This document shows positions 42,780 through 54,800 of a stretch of DNA of 64,000 nucleotides, piece after piece. The first letter of the stretch is position 1; the number at the start of each line of letters is the position of its first letter. The notes beneath the pieces are model-generated. The model was not told where the DNA came from. It ran no database searches and worked only from the letters and a program-made list of their open reading frames with translations. Both the position numbers and the translations under genes were made by a program. The stretch lies in contig BRXU01000006.1 of the NCBI GenBank assembly GCA_030267565.1, forward strand, positions 856,001 through 920,000, written 5' to 3'. Origin of the DNA: Pleodorina starrii. Its lineage: Eukaryota > Chlorophyta > Chlorophyceae > Chlamydomonadales > Volvocaceae.

Positions 42780-42780
42780 G

Positions 42781-45206
42781 TGGTGGTGGTCAATGGGCAC
42801 CAGTCAGCACCTTTCCCGGTCCGCAACGGCCTTCAGCAGGGCAGCACCCTGTCGCCCGTCCTGTGGGTCATGCAGCTGGAACCTCTCACCTCGTACCTGC
42901 AACACCTGCGCAGCACCAACGCTCTCCGCACCCCCACCCTCCCCAACAACGTGCCAGCCCCCCCTGTCACCCACCACGCGGACGATACGGTGCTCACGGT
43001 CAGCAATGTCGACAGGGATGGGGAGGTCGCTACCGCGGCAGTCCAGCTGTTCTGCAGGGCCAGCAACGCACGGGTCAATGCCAGCAAGGGGAAGGGGATG
43101 GTGCTGGGTACCCACGAGCCGGTGGTGGGGCCCAACGCCGCAACTGGTGCGAGTTTCCCGACTCCCGGTGATGAACCACCACGCCACCTGGTGATGAACC
43201 ACCACGCCACCCGGTGATGAACCACCACGCCACCCGCAATCCCTCTCACTCTGGACCCGGTGGAGGCCGCGCGGCTCTGCTACACCAGCAGAATTCAGCG
43301 GGTTCAGCGTCTCGGCCATGTGTGGCGGCGACACGGCCTCAGCCTCGTGGGCAGGGTGCATGTGGCCAAACAGGTGCTGGGAAACACCCTGGCATACCAC
43401 CTCTCCATCATCCGCCCCACCCCACCCCAGCTGGCGGCACTCCGCAAGCATATCGACGGCTTTGTGGCCTGGTCGCTCCTGGAGGAAGACGCGTCCCTGG
43501 TGTGCCACGGACGGGCCCTGCTGAAGCCTGGCCCGGAGATCGCCTGCCAGGATCACGACTGTGGCGGTGTCGGCCATCTCGACCTCGACGCATTCATGGT
43601 CGCCCTGCATGCGAAGCCCCTCGCCCAGCTCGCTCAGCCCGGCCAGCAGCCATGGAAGCAGATCATGCGGGGTCTGCTCGACGAGTACAGGCCGGATGGG
43701 ACCACTGGGTGGGGCTGGGTGTATGGCACGGCGGAACCGCCCCCAGCCTGCCTACGTTCATTGCCAGCCTGGTGCAGTCCTACCGCTCCTCGCTCCCGAC
43801 CCGGCTGGCCTACCCAGAGACCACGGACGCGCGTGCCATCCTGCATGAGCCCCTGTTCTTCAATGCAGCCCTGCGTGACCCCGCCACCGACCAGCCCTTC
43901 ACCCCGCCGGCTGGGACCGCCCACCTGGGACCCCGCACCCTGGCCGAGCTCCGTGCAGCGTCGCCCATGACCCAGCACGAACCCCTCATGCAGGCGGTCC
44001 TTGGGGCCATCCCAGCCGACTGGCGGAGACTGCTGCCAGCCGACCCCCTGGACCCTGATCTTCCTCTGGCGCCCGACTGGCTCCTGTCGCCCGATGGCAG
44101 CCGGGTACGCAGCCCTACGGGAGTCTTGTGGGCTGTCCTGCCCAACGGCCGCTTGGTGCCCCCAGACAGTGAGCAGGCCGGAGCAGCAGGGGACGCCGAC
44201 TGGCCTGCAGCCTGCGTGCTGCCGGGCCGCAAGCCGCGCCGACACTGGACCTTGGAGGACCATCAGCGATACAGCGAGGCGCCCCCGGCCCAACGCGCCT
44301 CCTCATGGCCAGTGGAATACCAGCTGCTGGGGCTTTGGGACTCGGTCCAGTGCTACCCCCTCAGCCACGGCCACGGCACGCTGCCCCTCATCCACTACAC
44401 AGTGAGTGAGGTGCGCCACCGCCTCACCGCCCGCGGTCACAGCTGGGGCCGGGACCAGGACACGGAGCCCCTCATGCCCGCGGCGTGGCCCGAGCAGCCG
44501 CACAGCCAGCTACAGCAACAGGAGGCCCGCTGGCACCAACACTGGCTGGCTCAGCAAGCGCCCAGCCGCAGCCGGTGGTTTGCCATGAACCCCACGCCCA
44601 GCCCCGGCTGGATGCGGCCCCGCTCCTCCCCCCCATCACTGCCCTCGGCCGCTGCAAGCCCGGTCAGCCAGCCTAGCAGCCGCCATGCGGCACCGCACCA
44701 ACAGGACCCCGGTGCTGCCGCCGGACCGTCGGCGCCCGCCGGGCCGGCCCCGGAGGCAGACCCGGCAGCTGATGGCCCGGCTGGCATGTCTCCCCTCGAC
44801 CGCCGGCGGGCCTGGCAGCGGCTGTGGGACTGCCCTGCAAGCAACCGGGCCAAGGCGCTCGCCTGGCGGCTGCACCATGGACGGCTCCCGTGCGGGGTGT
44901 ACCTGGCCTCCAAAGGTCAGCCGCAGCGTGCCCACTGCTCTGCTCCTAGCTGCTCGGTGGACGGCAACCTGCATGTCGCCAGCCTGACCCACGTCTTCTT
45001 GGAGTGCGGGGCTTACACCGCAGCTCGGGTTTGGCTGGCAGAGCTGTGGGCAACAGTCTCCGGGGCCGCGGACTTGCCTTTCAGACAGCCGGCTGTGCTG
45101 CTGGGAGACTGGCCGGGAGGGTGGCCGGCCTACCCCACCAGCCCTGGGCTGCAGCTGCTGTGGGCAGCCCTTCGAGCCACTTGGCTGTGGGCGGTCTGGG
45201 GCCACT
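42781..45206 (+). pseudogene. LINE-A ORF2, RT end to C-terminal region (continuation of 34281)
   Basis: Resumes at VVNGHQSAPFP, includes LQQGSTLSPVLWV and HHADDT, and runs through the zinc-knuckle region to WAVWGH, where a minus LINE-A inserted. Lesions: a 23-bp sequence triplicated at 43170-43238 introduces a stop (TGA 43215-43217), and one C is missing in the run GAACCGCCCCC (about 43,742), shifting the frame. Substitutions such as DPDLPLAPDW for DPELPPAPDW mark it as diverged from the intact copy. Confidence 0.86.
43170..43238 (+). repeat. 23-bp sequence in three tandem copies inside RT
   Basis: GATGAACCACCACGCCACCY-type units at 43170-43192, 43193-43215 and 43216-43238. Other LINE-A copies have one. 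The net change is 45 nt, so the downstream frame is unchanged, but the repeat period itself creates an internal stop. Confidence 0.92.
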
Positions 45207-45888
45207 TTTTTTTTTTTCTGCGAGGGACGTAACAAGGACTGGGAAAGCGAAGCCCAACGGGCAAGCCGAGCAAGACCGGCAAGCCGCAACAGCCTGGCAA
45301 GAAGCCCAAAAAACCACCGCAAGGAGCCAAGGAGAGAGAAAAAGCCAAGCAACGCCTAAACTCGCAGACAGGACAGGGACAGGGACGGGGGCAGCAAGGG
45401 GCCAGGAGCCACTGCTGCACGGGCGGCACACACGGCCACCCCTACCTCCAAGACACCGAGGAGGGAACTGAAACCAACACCAGGGCCCAACACCAGGGCC
45501 AAACCCCAGGGCCCAACACCAGGGCCAACACCACGGCCCAACACCAGGGCCAACCCCACAGCCCAACACCAGGGCCCAACACCAGGGCCCAAAACCAGAG
45601 CCAACACCACGGCCCAACACCAGGGCCAAAACCACGGCCCAACACCCGGGCCAGCACCACGGACCAACAACAGGGCCCGTCACTGGAGACAAGCCCCAGG
45701 GATGGGCAAAGGCCCCAACAGCGACCACAGCGACAACACAACCACAACCTGCACAACCTCAACAGCCAAGGGGCGAACCCTACACCCTGGGCGACAGCAA
45801 CAGGAACAACAAACAAAACCGGGCAACCGCCGCAGCGAACCAGGGCAAACGAGCCCCCCCCCCACCGGGGAGCACCAGAGAAAACAGA

Positions 45889-46990
45889 CAAGGGGTTGGT
45901 GTCGGCTTCCTTGAAGCCGGAAAAAGGGCGGGGCCCCACTAAATCTGTACGGGTTAAGTTGAGTGCTAGGGCGGCGAGGGCGTGAAGTGCCGAGTCGTTA
46001 GCAAGGCCTGCCGGCGCCGCGCGAAGCGTGTCATCCCGCCGGAAGCATGAGCGCATGTGCGCATCGACCGAAATACGGCATTTCCAAAGCGAGTGGCGAG
46101 GGCGTCAACTGTGAGAGTATCGACATTCCTGCTGATAGGCAGCCAGAGCTTTATATCTGAAATGCCTGCGGCTTCAGCAATCCGACCCATGTTTAGCATC
46201 GCGCGCCGTCTCGGCACTGTGCAATTCTTCCGGCCAGCGCATTGGCTGAAGTTACTTGACAGTAGACATGGAGTGTATCATTTACACATCACGCAGGCTG
46301 ACTTGACAATAGGACAGCGGAACTGTTTGCGAGGGTTGATTGCGACGACGTGCAGTTGCCGACGAGAGTGCACAGGCTTCGCTACTGAGGTATTCGCCAT
46401 AGAGGAGGCTTGAATGCTTTAACATTAGGACAGGGATTCCCTAGGTTGCCGACTGGACTTGTTGGGCGGCCCACAGAAGACTGCCGCATCGTGTGTGCAA
46501 TTTGCATCTTGGCGTCCAACAACCAGCAGTTTGCCCCTCATGGTTTGTCCCATGCAATCTTTGTAATATAAGTGTGCGTCAAGTCGGTCGGACCGGCAAG
46601 CAGAGCTGCTGTGGTGTGTTCGCGGGAAGATTGTTCGCAATGCAAACATATTTGGTCGCCGAAACGAAGATTCATTTCACGCCGTAATGTCAGAATTCCG
46701 GTTCGAGAAACGATGGATCTTCTGGAATTAATTATAGGCCGAGAGGCGTTGGTTTGACCTCGGCCTCCGTCCATGGAGACTGCCAAACTGGTTTTTACTC
46801 ATACGAGGTTGGGTTCCTATAATAAATTTACCATGCAATAAAGAACGTAATATTTTACTTATGGAGTCTTTCCGTTGGCCGAAATTCTGCACTTACGCTT
46901 TTACATTAGACATCAGACAGTGCAGGCACGGACATGGGCAATCCTACAGGGCGGGGCCCCCCCGGGCGCTTCGCGCTGGGGCCCCGCCCA
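45889..46990. other. AT-richer island of unknown type with GC-box ends
   Basis: About 1.1 kb clearly richer in A and T than everything around it, inserted in a LINE-A 3' UTR. GGGCGGGGCCCC occurs near the left end (45926-45937) and twice at the right end, direct (46949-46960) and inverted (46978-46989). There is no poly(A), no LINE or SINE homology and at most 1-2 bp of shared A at the edges. Frames are short (longest ~118 codons) and none is recognisable. TATAATAAATTT (about 46,817) and AATAAA-like motifs occur but prove nothing. Candidates are a non-autonomous DNA transposon or captured host DNA. Confidence 0.6.
46949..46989. repeat. Hairpin at the island's right end
   Basis: A perfect 12-bp stem (GGGCGGGGCCCC / GGGGCCCCGCCC) with a 17-nt loop that contains its own GCGC-TTC-GCGC mini-stem. 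Terminal hairpins are known at ends of some DNA transposons, but no family-specific end sequence is present. Confidence 0.8.
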
Positions 46991-47535
46991 AAAACCCACA
47001 GCACGCCCGAAGAGAACCCCGCACCACCGAAACCGCCTCCCAGAGCCACAAAAGCCGCAGGGACGGCGCCACACGAAGCGCACCGGAGACAAACAACAAC
47101 CGACCCCACCCTGGGGGCGTCCCCGCAAGACAGCAGGCCCGAAGACACACCTCCCTCCCAAGACACCCCGCACCACAGGAACCTCACTCCCACGTCCCCC
47201 CGGCTCCCAAGAACCCCCACGGGCGCAGCAGGGGCAACACTGCCTGGCTGGAAGCCAGGGCACAAGCGCGCCGGCGACAAGACACCCGCAGACCCCACCC
47301 TGGGGGCGACCCCCGAACCACACCTGCCTCCCACGGCGGCCTGCACCACACCAACCCTGCACCGAAGCCCCCCCGCCCCTCCCCAGTCCCCCCCCGAAAC
47401 CCTCCCCAGACCCCCCGGCGCCACACGCACCCCACTCCCAAGAACCCCCCCCTCCAGGCCGCAGGGGCAGCACCGCCGGGACAGAGACCAAGGCACGAGA
47501 GCGCCAGCGACAAAACACCCACAGACCCAGGCTCC

Positions 47536-48357
47536 GCCACTACCACAGGGTGGAGCCTGATGACCATCCGTCGGCCACGGTGGTGGGCTGCATCATTGGG
47601 GAGCTGCAGCGTCTCATGAGGGCACATTTCAGCATGGCGGCGCTGTCCGAGGACACTCTTTTTTTTTTTTAATTCCGGAGGAACCCGGACTCAGGACATG
47701 GGACACAGATGTTGTCTGGCGGCTCCACTGATGCTGCCACTTCTGCTGAGTAGCTAGCGTGCCAGGCTTCTGGGCGACTCCACGGGCCAGCTGGACGGTA
47801 CTGATGACTGTATGATGAGTCTTGTAAACCTCCGGACAGGACAAGGACAGGGGTGGGCACCCTCCTTTCTCATCACACCCCGGGTAACGGTCACTGACCG
47901 GTTTCGATCCCGGGATCCCGGGGGGAATTGCAAGGTTTCCCTGTTGCCGGCCAATGTACCATTGCCTACTTCTGTGGGGCGCAGGTAAGATCCAAATGTC
48001 CTTAATGGGACTTGAACCCGGGTCACCCGGGCCGAAAGCAGTGCCTTAACTTTCGGTGTAGAACTTACTCTGGCGGGGCTGCCCCGGGGCCACATCACAG
48101 CACAGCTGAAGCCCGGCCGGCTGGATGCCTTCGCAGCCTCCTGGGCGCATGAAGGCGTCCTCTGCTCCGTGCAGCGGGTGGCTGGCAGCAGCCCGCGTCT
48201 GCAGGTTCATCTGTCCCGGGTGGCCCCGGTCCCAGCACCACAGGCACCCGCCGGGGGCGCCCAGGCAGCACAGCAGGTCTCCCCATCCGGGTCAGCCATC
48301 AGCGCCCAGCCCAGCCAGGCAGCAGCTCAGCTGACAGGGCAGCCGGGGCCGTCGTGA
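47536..48357 (+). pseudogene. LINE-A ORF2 C-terminus (end of the split sense copy)
   Basis: Two pieces, 47536-47659 (YHRVEPDDHPSATVVG to EDTL) and 48067-48357 (LAGLPRGHITAQL to QLTGQPGPS, stop TGA 48355-48357), separated by a minus SINE. 3' UTR follows to 48664. It completes the sense copy that starts at 33561. Confidence 0.88.
47660..48066 (-). mobile_element. Full-length SINE with ACTCT duplication
   Basis: Target duplication ACTCT at 47655-47659 and 48067-48071; the intact site reads GAGGACACTCTGGCG. The element runs from AAGTTCTACACC (its 5' end, at 48066) to CCGGAATT and poly(A), about 395 bp plus tail. It gives the best-defined SINE ends in the window. The head includes the B-box-like GGGTTCAAGTCCC. 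Confidence 0.94.
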
Positions 48358-48865
48358 GCGGGGTGTTGGGAGTGGGGGATCTCGGTGTCTGAGGTCCTTA
48401 GGGTGCGAGGGGCCTCGAGGGTGGGGGGAGTGCGGTGCGGGTTGCCTAGGGAGGGGGGTGCGGTGCGGGGCTTGCTGTGGGTGGGGCCGGAGGGGGTCTT
48501 GGGGGTCGGTGGAGCTTAGGAGCAGGGTTGGTGTGGTGCAGGCTGCCGTGGGAGGCAGGTGCGGTTCGGAGGCTGCTGTCTTGAGGGGTCGCCCCCTGTG
48601 TGGGGTCTGTGGGTGTTTTGTCGCTGGCGCTCTCGTGCCTTGGTCTCTGTCCCGGCGGTGCTGCGGTGAAACACAGCCAGACCCCCAGGGGGCCCGCCCA
48701 GCAGACGCGGGCACCACATCGGCGCGCCGCTCCAACGCGGACGGAGCCGCAAACCGCAACCCCGGGCTACAAGCAGCGGCACCTGCAAGTAAAAGCAGGA
48801 AACGGACCAGAGGTCAGACGGGAACGACGCCAGCAACCCATACCATCACATACCACCTCCGTCGT

Positions 48866-51800
48866 ATGCTGGGACTCCCCATCCGACCGGGACGGAACCA
48901 ACGGGCGGACGAAACGCCGAATGCAGCAGAGGCAGCTCGGGGACCCGCACATACCCCTCCCAACCCGGCCCCCGAGCCAACACACACCACGCACACGCCC
49001 GCCGAACCAACCGCCCCACGTACACAACAGCGCAAGCGCCACGCAGACAACCCCCCCATGCCGCAAACCCGCCCCAAACCGAAATCAGGACCCCAGCAAC
49101 AGCACATGACAAAATACGTGCTACCCAAGAAACCCAGGACGGAGGCCCCTGCCGCACCTGCTGAAACTCCCCAGAGGACCGCGCCAGCGCCACCCGTCCC
49201 CGCGCCAGGAGACCCACGGCCCGGCCACCTCAAGATCCTCACGATGAATACCCGCGGCCTGCAGGGGCACCGCGAGGGAATAAAACACCTGTTAGACGAA
49301 CACAAACCAGACGTAATGGTGCTAACGGAAACCAAACTGAGCGCCCATCACCGGCGAGCCATCACCGGGGTGAAGCACACCCTGAAACCCTACCAGACAT
49401 ACATGAGTAACCACCCGCACGACAGTAACCCCACTATACGGCAGGCAGGAGTGATGATCGGCGTGGCAGACCGCTTCAATCACCAAGGCAGCGCAACGGC
49501 AGAACCTGTGCCCCCGGAGCTCAGTGGGTACATAGGACATGTGCGCATCGCGCCCCCGGGCAGTACGGCTCTACATGTCATAGGGGTATACTGCCCTGCC
49601 GACCCCGCCGCCAGGCAGAAAATATACGATTACGGACGGGCGGCCGCGCTGCAAGCCAATGCTAAGGGCGAACACCTTGTGATGGCGGGCGACTGGAATG
49701 CAACACTCAAACTGAGCGACCGATCTACGGGCACCTGCAATGCGACAGACCGTGCGCACCGACGCTTCTCAGAAGAAACAGGCCTAAAACCGGTAGACAC
49801 GGCGCGACGTGAGTACACATACACACAAACACAGCAGGGACACGATACCCACCACAGCCGCATCGACGATGTCCTCCTCGCCGCTCAGACCAGCGACGCT
49901 GCGGCAATGGAAGGGAAAGCGTACGAACAAGTCTATGAGTGTGGCGGGAACTTTGACCACAAACCGCTCTGCACCCTCCTACCCCTAGCAGGCATCAGGC
50001 TCCTGCCCGCCCCCGCTGCCCAACCCCCCCCAGACCTTACCCCAAGCTCCTGGAGCCGGATCCAACTACCCGTACAAAAAGAGAGCAAAACCAAAGCACG
50101 CATGGAGATGGAGGCGACGCTCACAGAGGCCGTCACTTACCTGTTAGCCGCACTCAGACCCGCACACGAAACCATATCGGCAGCATCCGCGCGACTGGAG
50201 CGTGCGGCGAGCAAAGAGGACGCAAGGCAGATCCTGACCCACCTGCGCGATCACGAAGCCGTCCAAACAACGAACGTCGACACCCTCAGCCACGAGCTCG
50301 GATCACTACTGCTGCGGTGCCTCGGGATCCTTGAAAGCCACTGCCAGCACAAGCCCCCCCGCACGGGGCGCCTGCACGCACGAAGAGGCACCGGCAAGCG
50401 AATCACCCGTCTGTACGACGAACACAAGGCGCTGAAATGCGAACTCACCCGCATACTACGCGCGCCACGGCCGGACACCCCATCCCACCCGGCACCCGAC
50501 GTCCCGCACGCGGAAAACACCGACGCAGAGACCCTACAACCCCCCACCCGACCCACCCCGCTGATCACCGCTGCAAACCCCAACCCACCTGAGGGTACGA
50601 CAGCCCACGCGCGCGAAAACCCGGAGCTCCGAGAAACACCAGAGACCCGCGCCCTGCGTGCCGCAATAAGAGAAAAGGGAGGGGAAATTAAGAAGTTGAC
50701 TACGGAAACCCGTAAACTACATGCGAGCAAAGCCAGGAAACAATTTCAGAGCCTCCTAGCCAAGAAACCGAAACACGCACACAAACAAATTCTCGAGCCC
50801 GACGATCAGCCACGCGGCATAACGGCCATTCGCCACCCCGCCGATGGGCACCTGTGCACAACCTCGGACGGCATCCTCGACGCACTCCACACGCACTTCG
50901 CGCTCCTAGCCCGGCCCATCTCCGGACCCCGCACTGGCAAATATCTCCCGAGCGAAGCCCCACGGAACTACCCCTGGGAGACGCCGGGAGCGCCGGACCC
51001 TCTACGACGTGGTTTAGCCCAATGGGAAAGCGCACCCCCGTCCCTCCTCCCTGGCATATTAGACCCATGCAACTTCCGTGCATGCTTAGACCATCTCGCC
51101 CGCAACAAAGCCCCCGGGCCAGACGGCATACCCAACGAGCTGCTACAGACACTTCCCCCCGACCTCCAAACCGCAATCCACCACCTGATCACAGTCATGT
51201 GGGTCAAGGCCGAAATCCCCCCGCACTGGACGCAATCAGACACGGTACTCATTCCCAAAAAGGGCGACCCACTCCTCATCAAGAACAAACGCCCCATTGC
51301 CCTGGCAAACACACTCTACAAACTATACACCAGCCACATTACGTTTAATATCGTCACCTTTAGTGAACAAGCGCACATCTTCACGGAAGCCCAGGAAGGG
51401 TACCTCCGACAGCGTAACACGGAGCGGCAGATCCAAAACGTACTACACGCCATCGAGGACGCCGGCCTAACCAGCCGTGACCTCTACTTACTATATATCG
51501 ATTTCACATCGGCATTTAACACCATCGATCACGACAAATTACTTATGATCATGTACGACCTAGGATATCCGGAGGACCTCATCGCGGTGGTCGCGAACCT
51601 GTACTCGCGCGCCACCACACGCATACGCACCGAACATGGCTGCACCGCGGAGATTGCAATCGAACGCGGCACGATTCAGGGCGATACACTATCGCCCGTA
51701 CTGTTCATCATTTACATGGAGCCACTCCTCAGATGGCTACACAGCGGAGGCCGAGGATACCGCTACGGCTGCCTCCAAGCGGACGAAAATGACCGACACC

Positions 51801-54800
51801 ACTTCAGCTCGGGCGCCTTCGTGGACGACCTAGTGGTCCTCACGAACACCGTGTCTGACATGCGCACACAGAGCACAAAAATAGAGCGCTACGCCCGCTG
51901 AGGAGCACTCAAGGTCAACGTAGGCAAGTGCCAACTGCAGGGCATTCTGCACGGCCGCGCGCGTTCCGATACTGATCTGAGTCGGGGCCCCGGTACGCAA
52001 AAATACAGGGCCGTCGTAGAACGTCTCCTGAAAAATCAAATTCGGATCGATGGCGTACCCATCCCGTACGAACCCCCAACAGGATCGTACAAATACCTCG
52101 GCGTACACATCACCCCTACCCTGGATTGGACGACACAGGTGGCCTACACTCGCGCCGAAATCGAGCGACGGGGGCAAAGCATACAAAACTCTCTCGCGAC
52201 CCCTGATCAACGCATAAACATGATCAAAACCCTCATTCACCCCTTTGTGGCGTACAGCCTGCCTACTATGGCGTACACCCCGCACGACATCGCCAGCCTC
52301 GACGCCCAAATCGCGGGCATAGCCAAACGCAGCTACGGACTCAAAATGGGCTTCCCAACCCGCGCCATCCTTGGTCCTATATCGCGACTAGGTCTGGGGG
52401 TGGGCACCCTACGTACCCTCTATGCGGTCAGAGCGGCGAAGACGCTTGTCCTGTCCCTCAACGACAAGGGACGCCTTGGGGCAGTAACTCGAGCCCTCCT
52501 GCACCTGCAGAGCCGTTACATGGGCACAATACCAGCACACACATTCAAACGCGAATGCCGGCACTATACCACACTCAAACAACTTGCTCTCGTGAATGAA
52601 GCCGGTATCGAACTCACGGACAAAGGCAGCACATATGAGCCGGCAGCAGGCAGCCTCATTCACCTGATCGGGGCGCACAACCCGACGGCCGAGCCCAAGG
52701 ATCTCACGCTCCTCTTCCGATGCATGCAGCCCCTGCTGGAACTTGGCCTGGACCTCAGGGCCCTGAAAGACAAAAACACGGGAGCGCACCTCATCACCAC
52801 CGACCAGCTGCAACGCATCGGTGGCAGGAAGGTGGGCCCACGCCATCAGATAGCCCTAAACCAGCTCAGCCTCGCCTTGAATGCTGACCTCAGTGTTCGC
52901 GCCCGGGCGCCGCGCCACCGAGGTGTAGCACCCTTGCCCCCCGAACTACGAATCCTCCCGGACGGCCCACATCTAACCGATCTTGCGATGGAAGCGGCAA
53001 GACCCACCCCCATCCCCCACGGAACCCTAAGTAAGTACGTACTGGCCAAACCCCGCGACCCGGCCGACACCATTCCGGCCGCCCCAGCTGAAAACCCACC
53101 CCCTCGCCCAGGCCCAACAACCCCTCGGGGGGAGACGGCAACCCAAACTGCGGCAGCGTCGTCCGGCACCGCAACAACCCTCGAGTCACGACGCCCGGCC
53201 GCCCGGCCAGCCGCCAAGCGCCACCAGCCACAGCGAAAGACCGATAGTGAGCTGCTCCAAGCATACCTCCTTCGGCAGAACCTGAAACCGGTCGACGGTA
53301 TCACAGATGCCGAGGCCATTGGGTGGGACCCCCGGCAAACCCCACTTACCCTTCAGCACTGCGAACGAATCCTGCGCCATCCGCTCCACCGGGGCCTCAC
53401 GTCCCAAGTGGGCTCCGCCGAACGACTACTCCGCATGCTCCATGGGGAGACGGCGTGGCCTGCGGGGACACCAACCCAGCATGGCCTTAGCATCACACAG
53501 CTTCTCTTCGGGGACCAAGAGAGGGTAGCATGTATCAAGGCGGAAATCCGGAAACGGGTCGCCGTCAGCGCTCCGAACCCCAAGCGGCAACGCACAACCG
53601 ACTCGGCTACCCAACACACACACCGAACATACTACCAGGTTGAATGGGAACGTACTGTCATCACTAAAGGGGCAATAGCACTGTACACCGAGAATGGCTA
53701 CCACCCCAAGGCAGTACACCGGTACGAATCCCCCACCGCCCCCACTCACCCCGAAATGATAGTCGAGGTAGAATGGGCCCCCACCGAAGATGAGGAGTCA
53801 CGACTGGCCTCGCAAGACAACTGGACAGAGCTGCTGGATGCATTCCGGCATCGGCCCCACGGAAGTAGGCAATGGTTCATTGGCAGGCGACAGGGAAACC
53901 TTGCAATTCCCCCCGGGATCCCGGGATCGAAACCTGCCAGTGACCATTTCCGGGGTGTGATGAGAAATGAGGGTGCCCACCCCTGTCCCTGTCCCGTCCG
54001 GAGGTTTACAAGACTCATCATACAGTCATCAGCCCCATCCAGCTGGCCCTTGGAGACACCCAGAAGCCCGGCATGCTAGCTACTCAGCCGAAGTGGCAGC
54101 ATCAGTGGAGCCGCCAGACAACATATGTGTGTCCCATGTCCCGAGTCCGGGTTCCTCCGGAAATTCAAAAAAAAAAAAAAAATCGGCGCGCCGTTGAGGC
54201 CGAACAGGACCCCGGTCGGATGCAAAATGCACGCGACCACCACCTGACGGAATGGCAACAGCAAGGCAGATGGGAGACTGAATGCCTCAACGTGACCCGA
54301 GGCCAACGTCTCCTACGGCAGTTTGTCGAAATCAACGTACACCCGGGTAACCCGGACCGGGACATCCACCCGCCGGGGCGGTATACGGTCCAAATTGGCA
54401 ATCGTAACGGCACACACCGGCATGTACCATGGGACGGCAGCGGGGACATACCCGATGGACTGCAAGCCAGTGGGATGGCATTCGTGTACGATCCCCAAGG
54501 GCGCTGCGTCGGCCAGGTGTCGGCAAGCCGCCTCCGCAGCCTGTGGCTCCGGTACAGTGACGCCCAACAGAAACGCCCGGAAGAGCACGCACAGATCGCG
54601 GCCGCGGGTGGCTTCGCGGAGGATGTCGCACGCCTCCTCCTGCGGTATCGGGACGGAGGGGGCACCAAAGCACACCCCATTCGAGAGGCCCATGAGCGGA
54701 GGATATCTGAACGGCTGATGAAACGCCTCATGACCGCACTGGGCGCCGCAACAGAGCGCTTTGCATCCCCCCTCAACGTAGCAGACAGCACCGCCATCTA

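Larger units (their letters stand above)
36344..42780 (-). mobile_element. LINE-A, minus strand, with complete ORF2
   Basis: Fourteen T (36344-36357), 3' UTR 36358-37810, ORF2 37811-42643, ORF1 tail 42640-42779. It inserted into the RT of a sense LINE-A between ATGGCTCC and GTGGTGGTCAATGGG, with the target bases TGCCGG lost and no clear duplication. It is 5'-truncated in ORF1. At 6.4 kb it is the most complete LINE-A in the window. Confidence 0.93.
45207..47535 (-). mobile_element. LINE-A 3' UTR insertion, minus strand, with GCCACT duplication
   Basis: T-run 45207-45217, then 3' UTR. Target duplication GCCACT at 45201-45206 and 47536-47541; the intact site reads GGGGCCACTACCAC. The insertion is 5'-truncated within the 3' UTR (after CACCCACAGACCC) with a few extra bases (AGGCTCC). 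A non-LINE island occupies 45889-46990 within it. Confidence 0.92.
33561..48664 (+). mobile_element. One sense LINE-A copy split by nested insertions
   Basis: Sense LINE-A pieces in consecutive order lie at 33561-36343, 42781-45206, 47536-47659 and 48067-48664 (ORF1 end, ORF2, start of 3' UTR). Their separators are a poly(A) insertion (34176), a poly(T) insertion (36017), a minus LINE-A (36344-42780), a minus LINE-A (45207-47535, itself holding the island 45889-46990) and a minus SINE (47660-48066). LINE-B replaces the rest of the 3' UTR from 48665. The pieces join without overlap apart from target duplications, so they were one insertion, the oldest layer here. Confidence 0.88.

Noticed and set aside
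45926..45945. CACTA transposon end in the AT-rich island
   Set aside because: CACTA occurs 10 bp inside the GC box, but no TAGTG is found at the other end and no 3-bp duplication is visible.
46057..46649. Transposase in the AT-rich island
   Set aside because: The frames are 60-118 codons on both strands, with no recognisable catalytic motif.
46800..46870. Promoter or poly(A) signal (TATAATAAATTT, AATAAAG)
   Set aside because: Such motifs arise by chance in AT-rich DNA, and no gene lies nearby.
53600..53850. Chromodomain in LINE-B (YQVEWERTV, VEVEWAPTEDEE)
   Set aside because: Two VEW motifs recall chromo/Tudor strands, but aromatic-cage spacing does not fit and the segment is cut by a SINE. 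Too weak to call.
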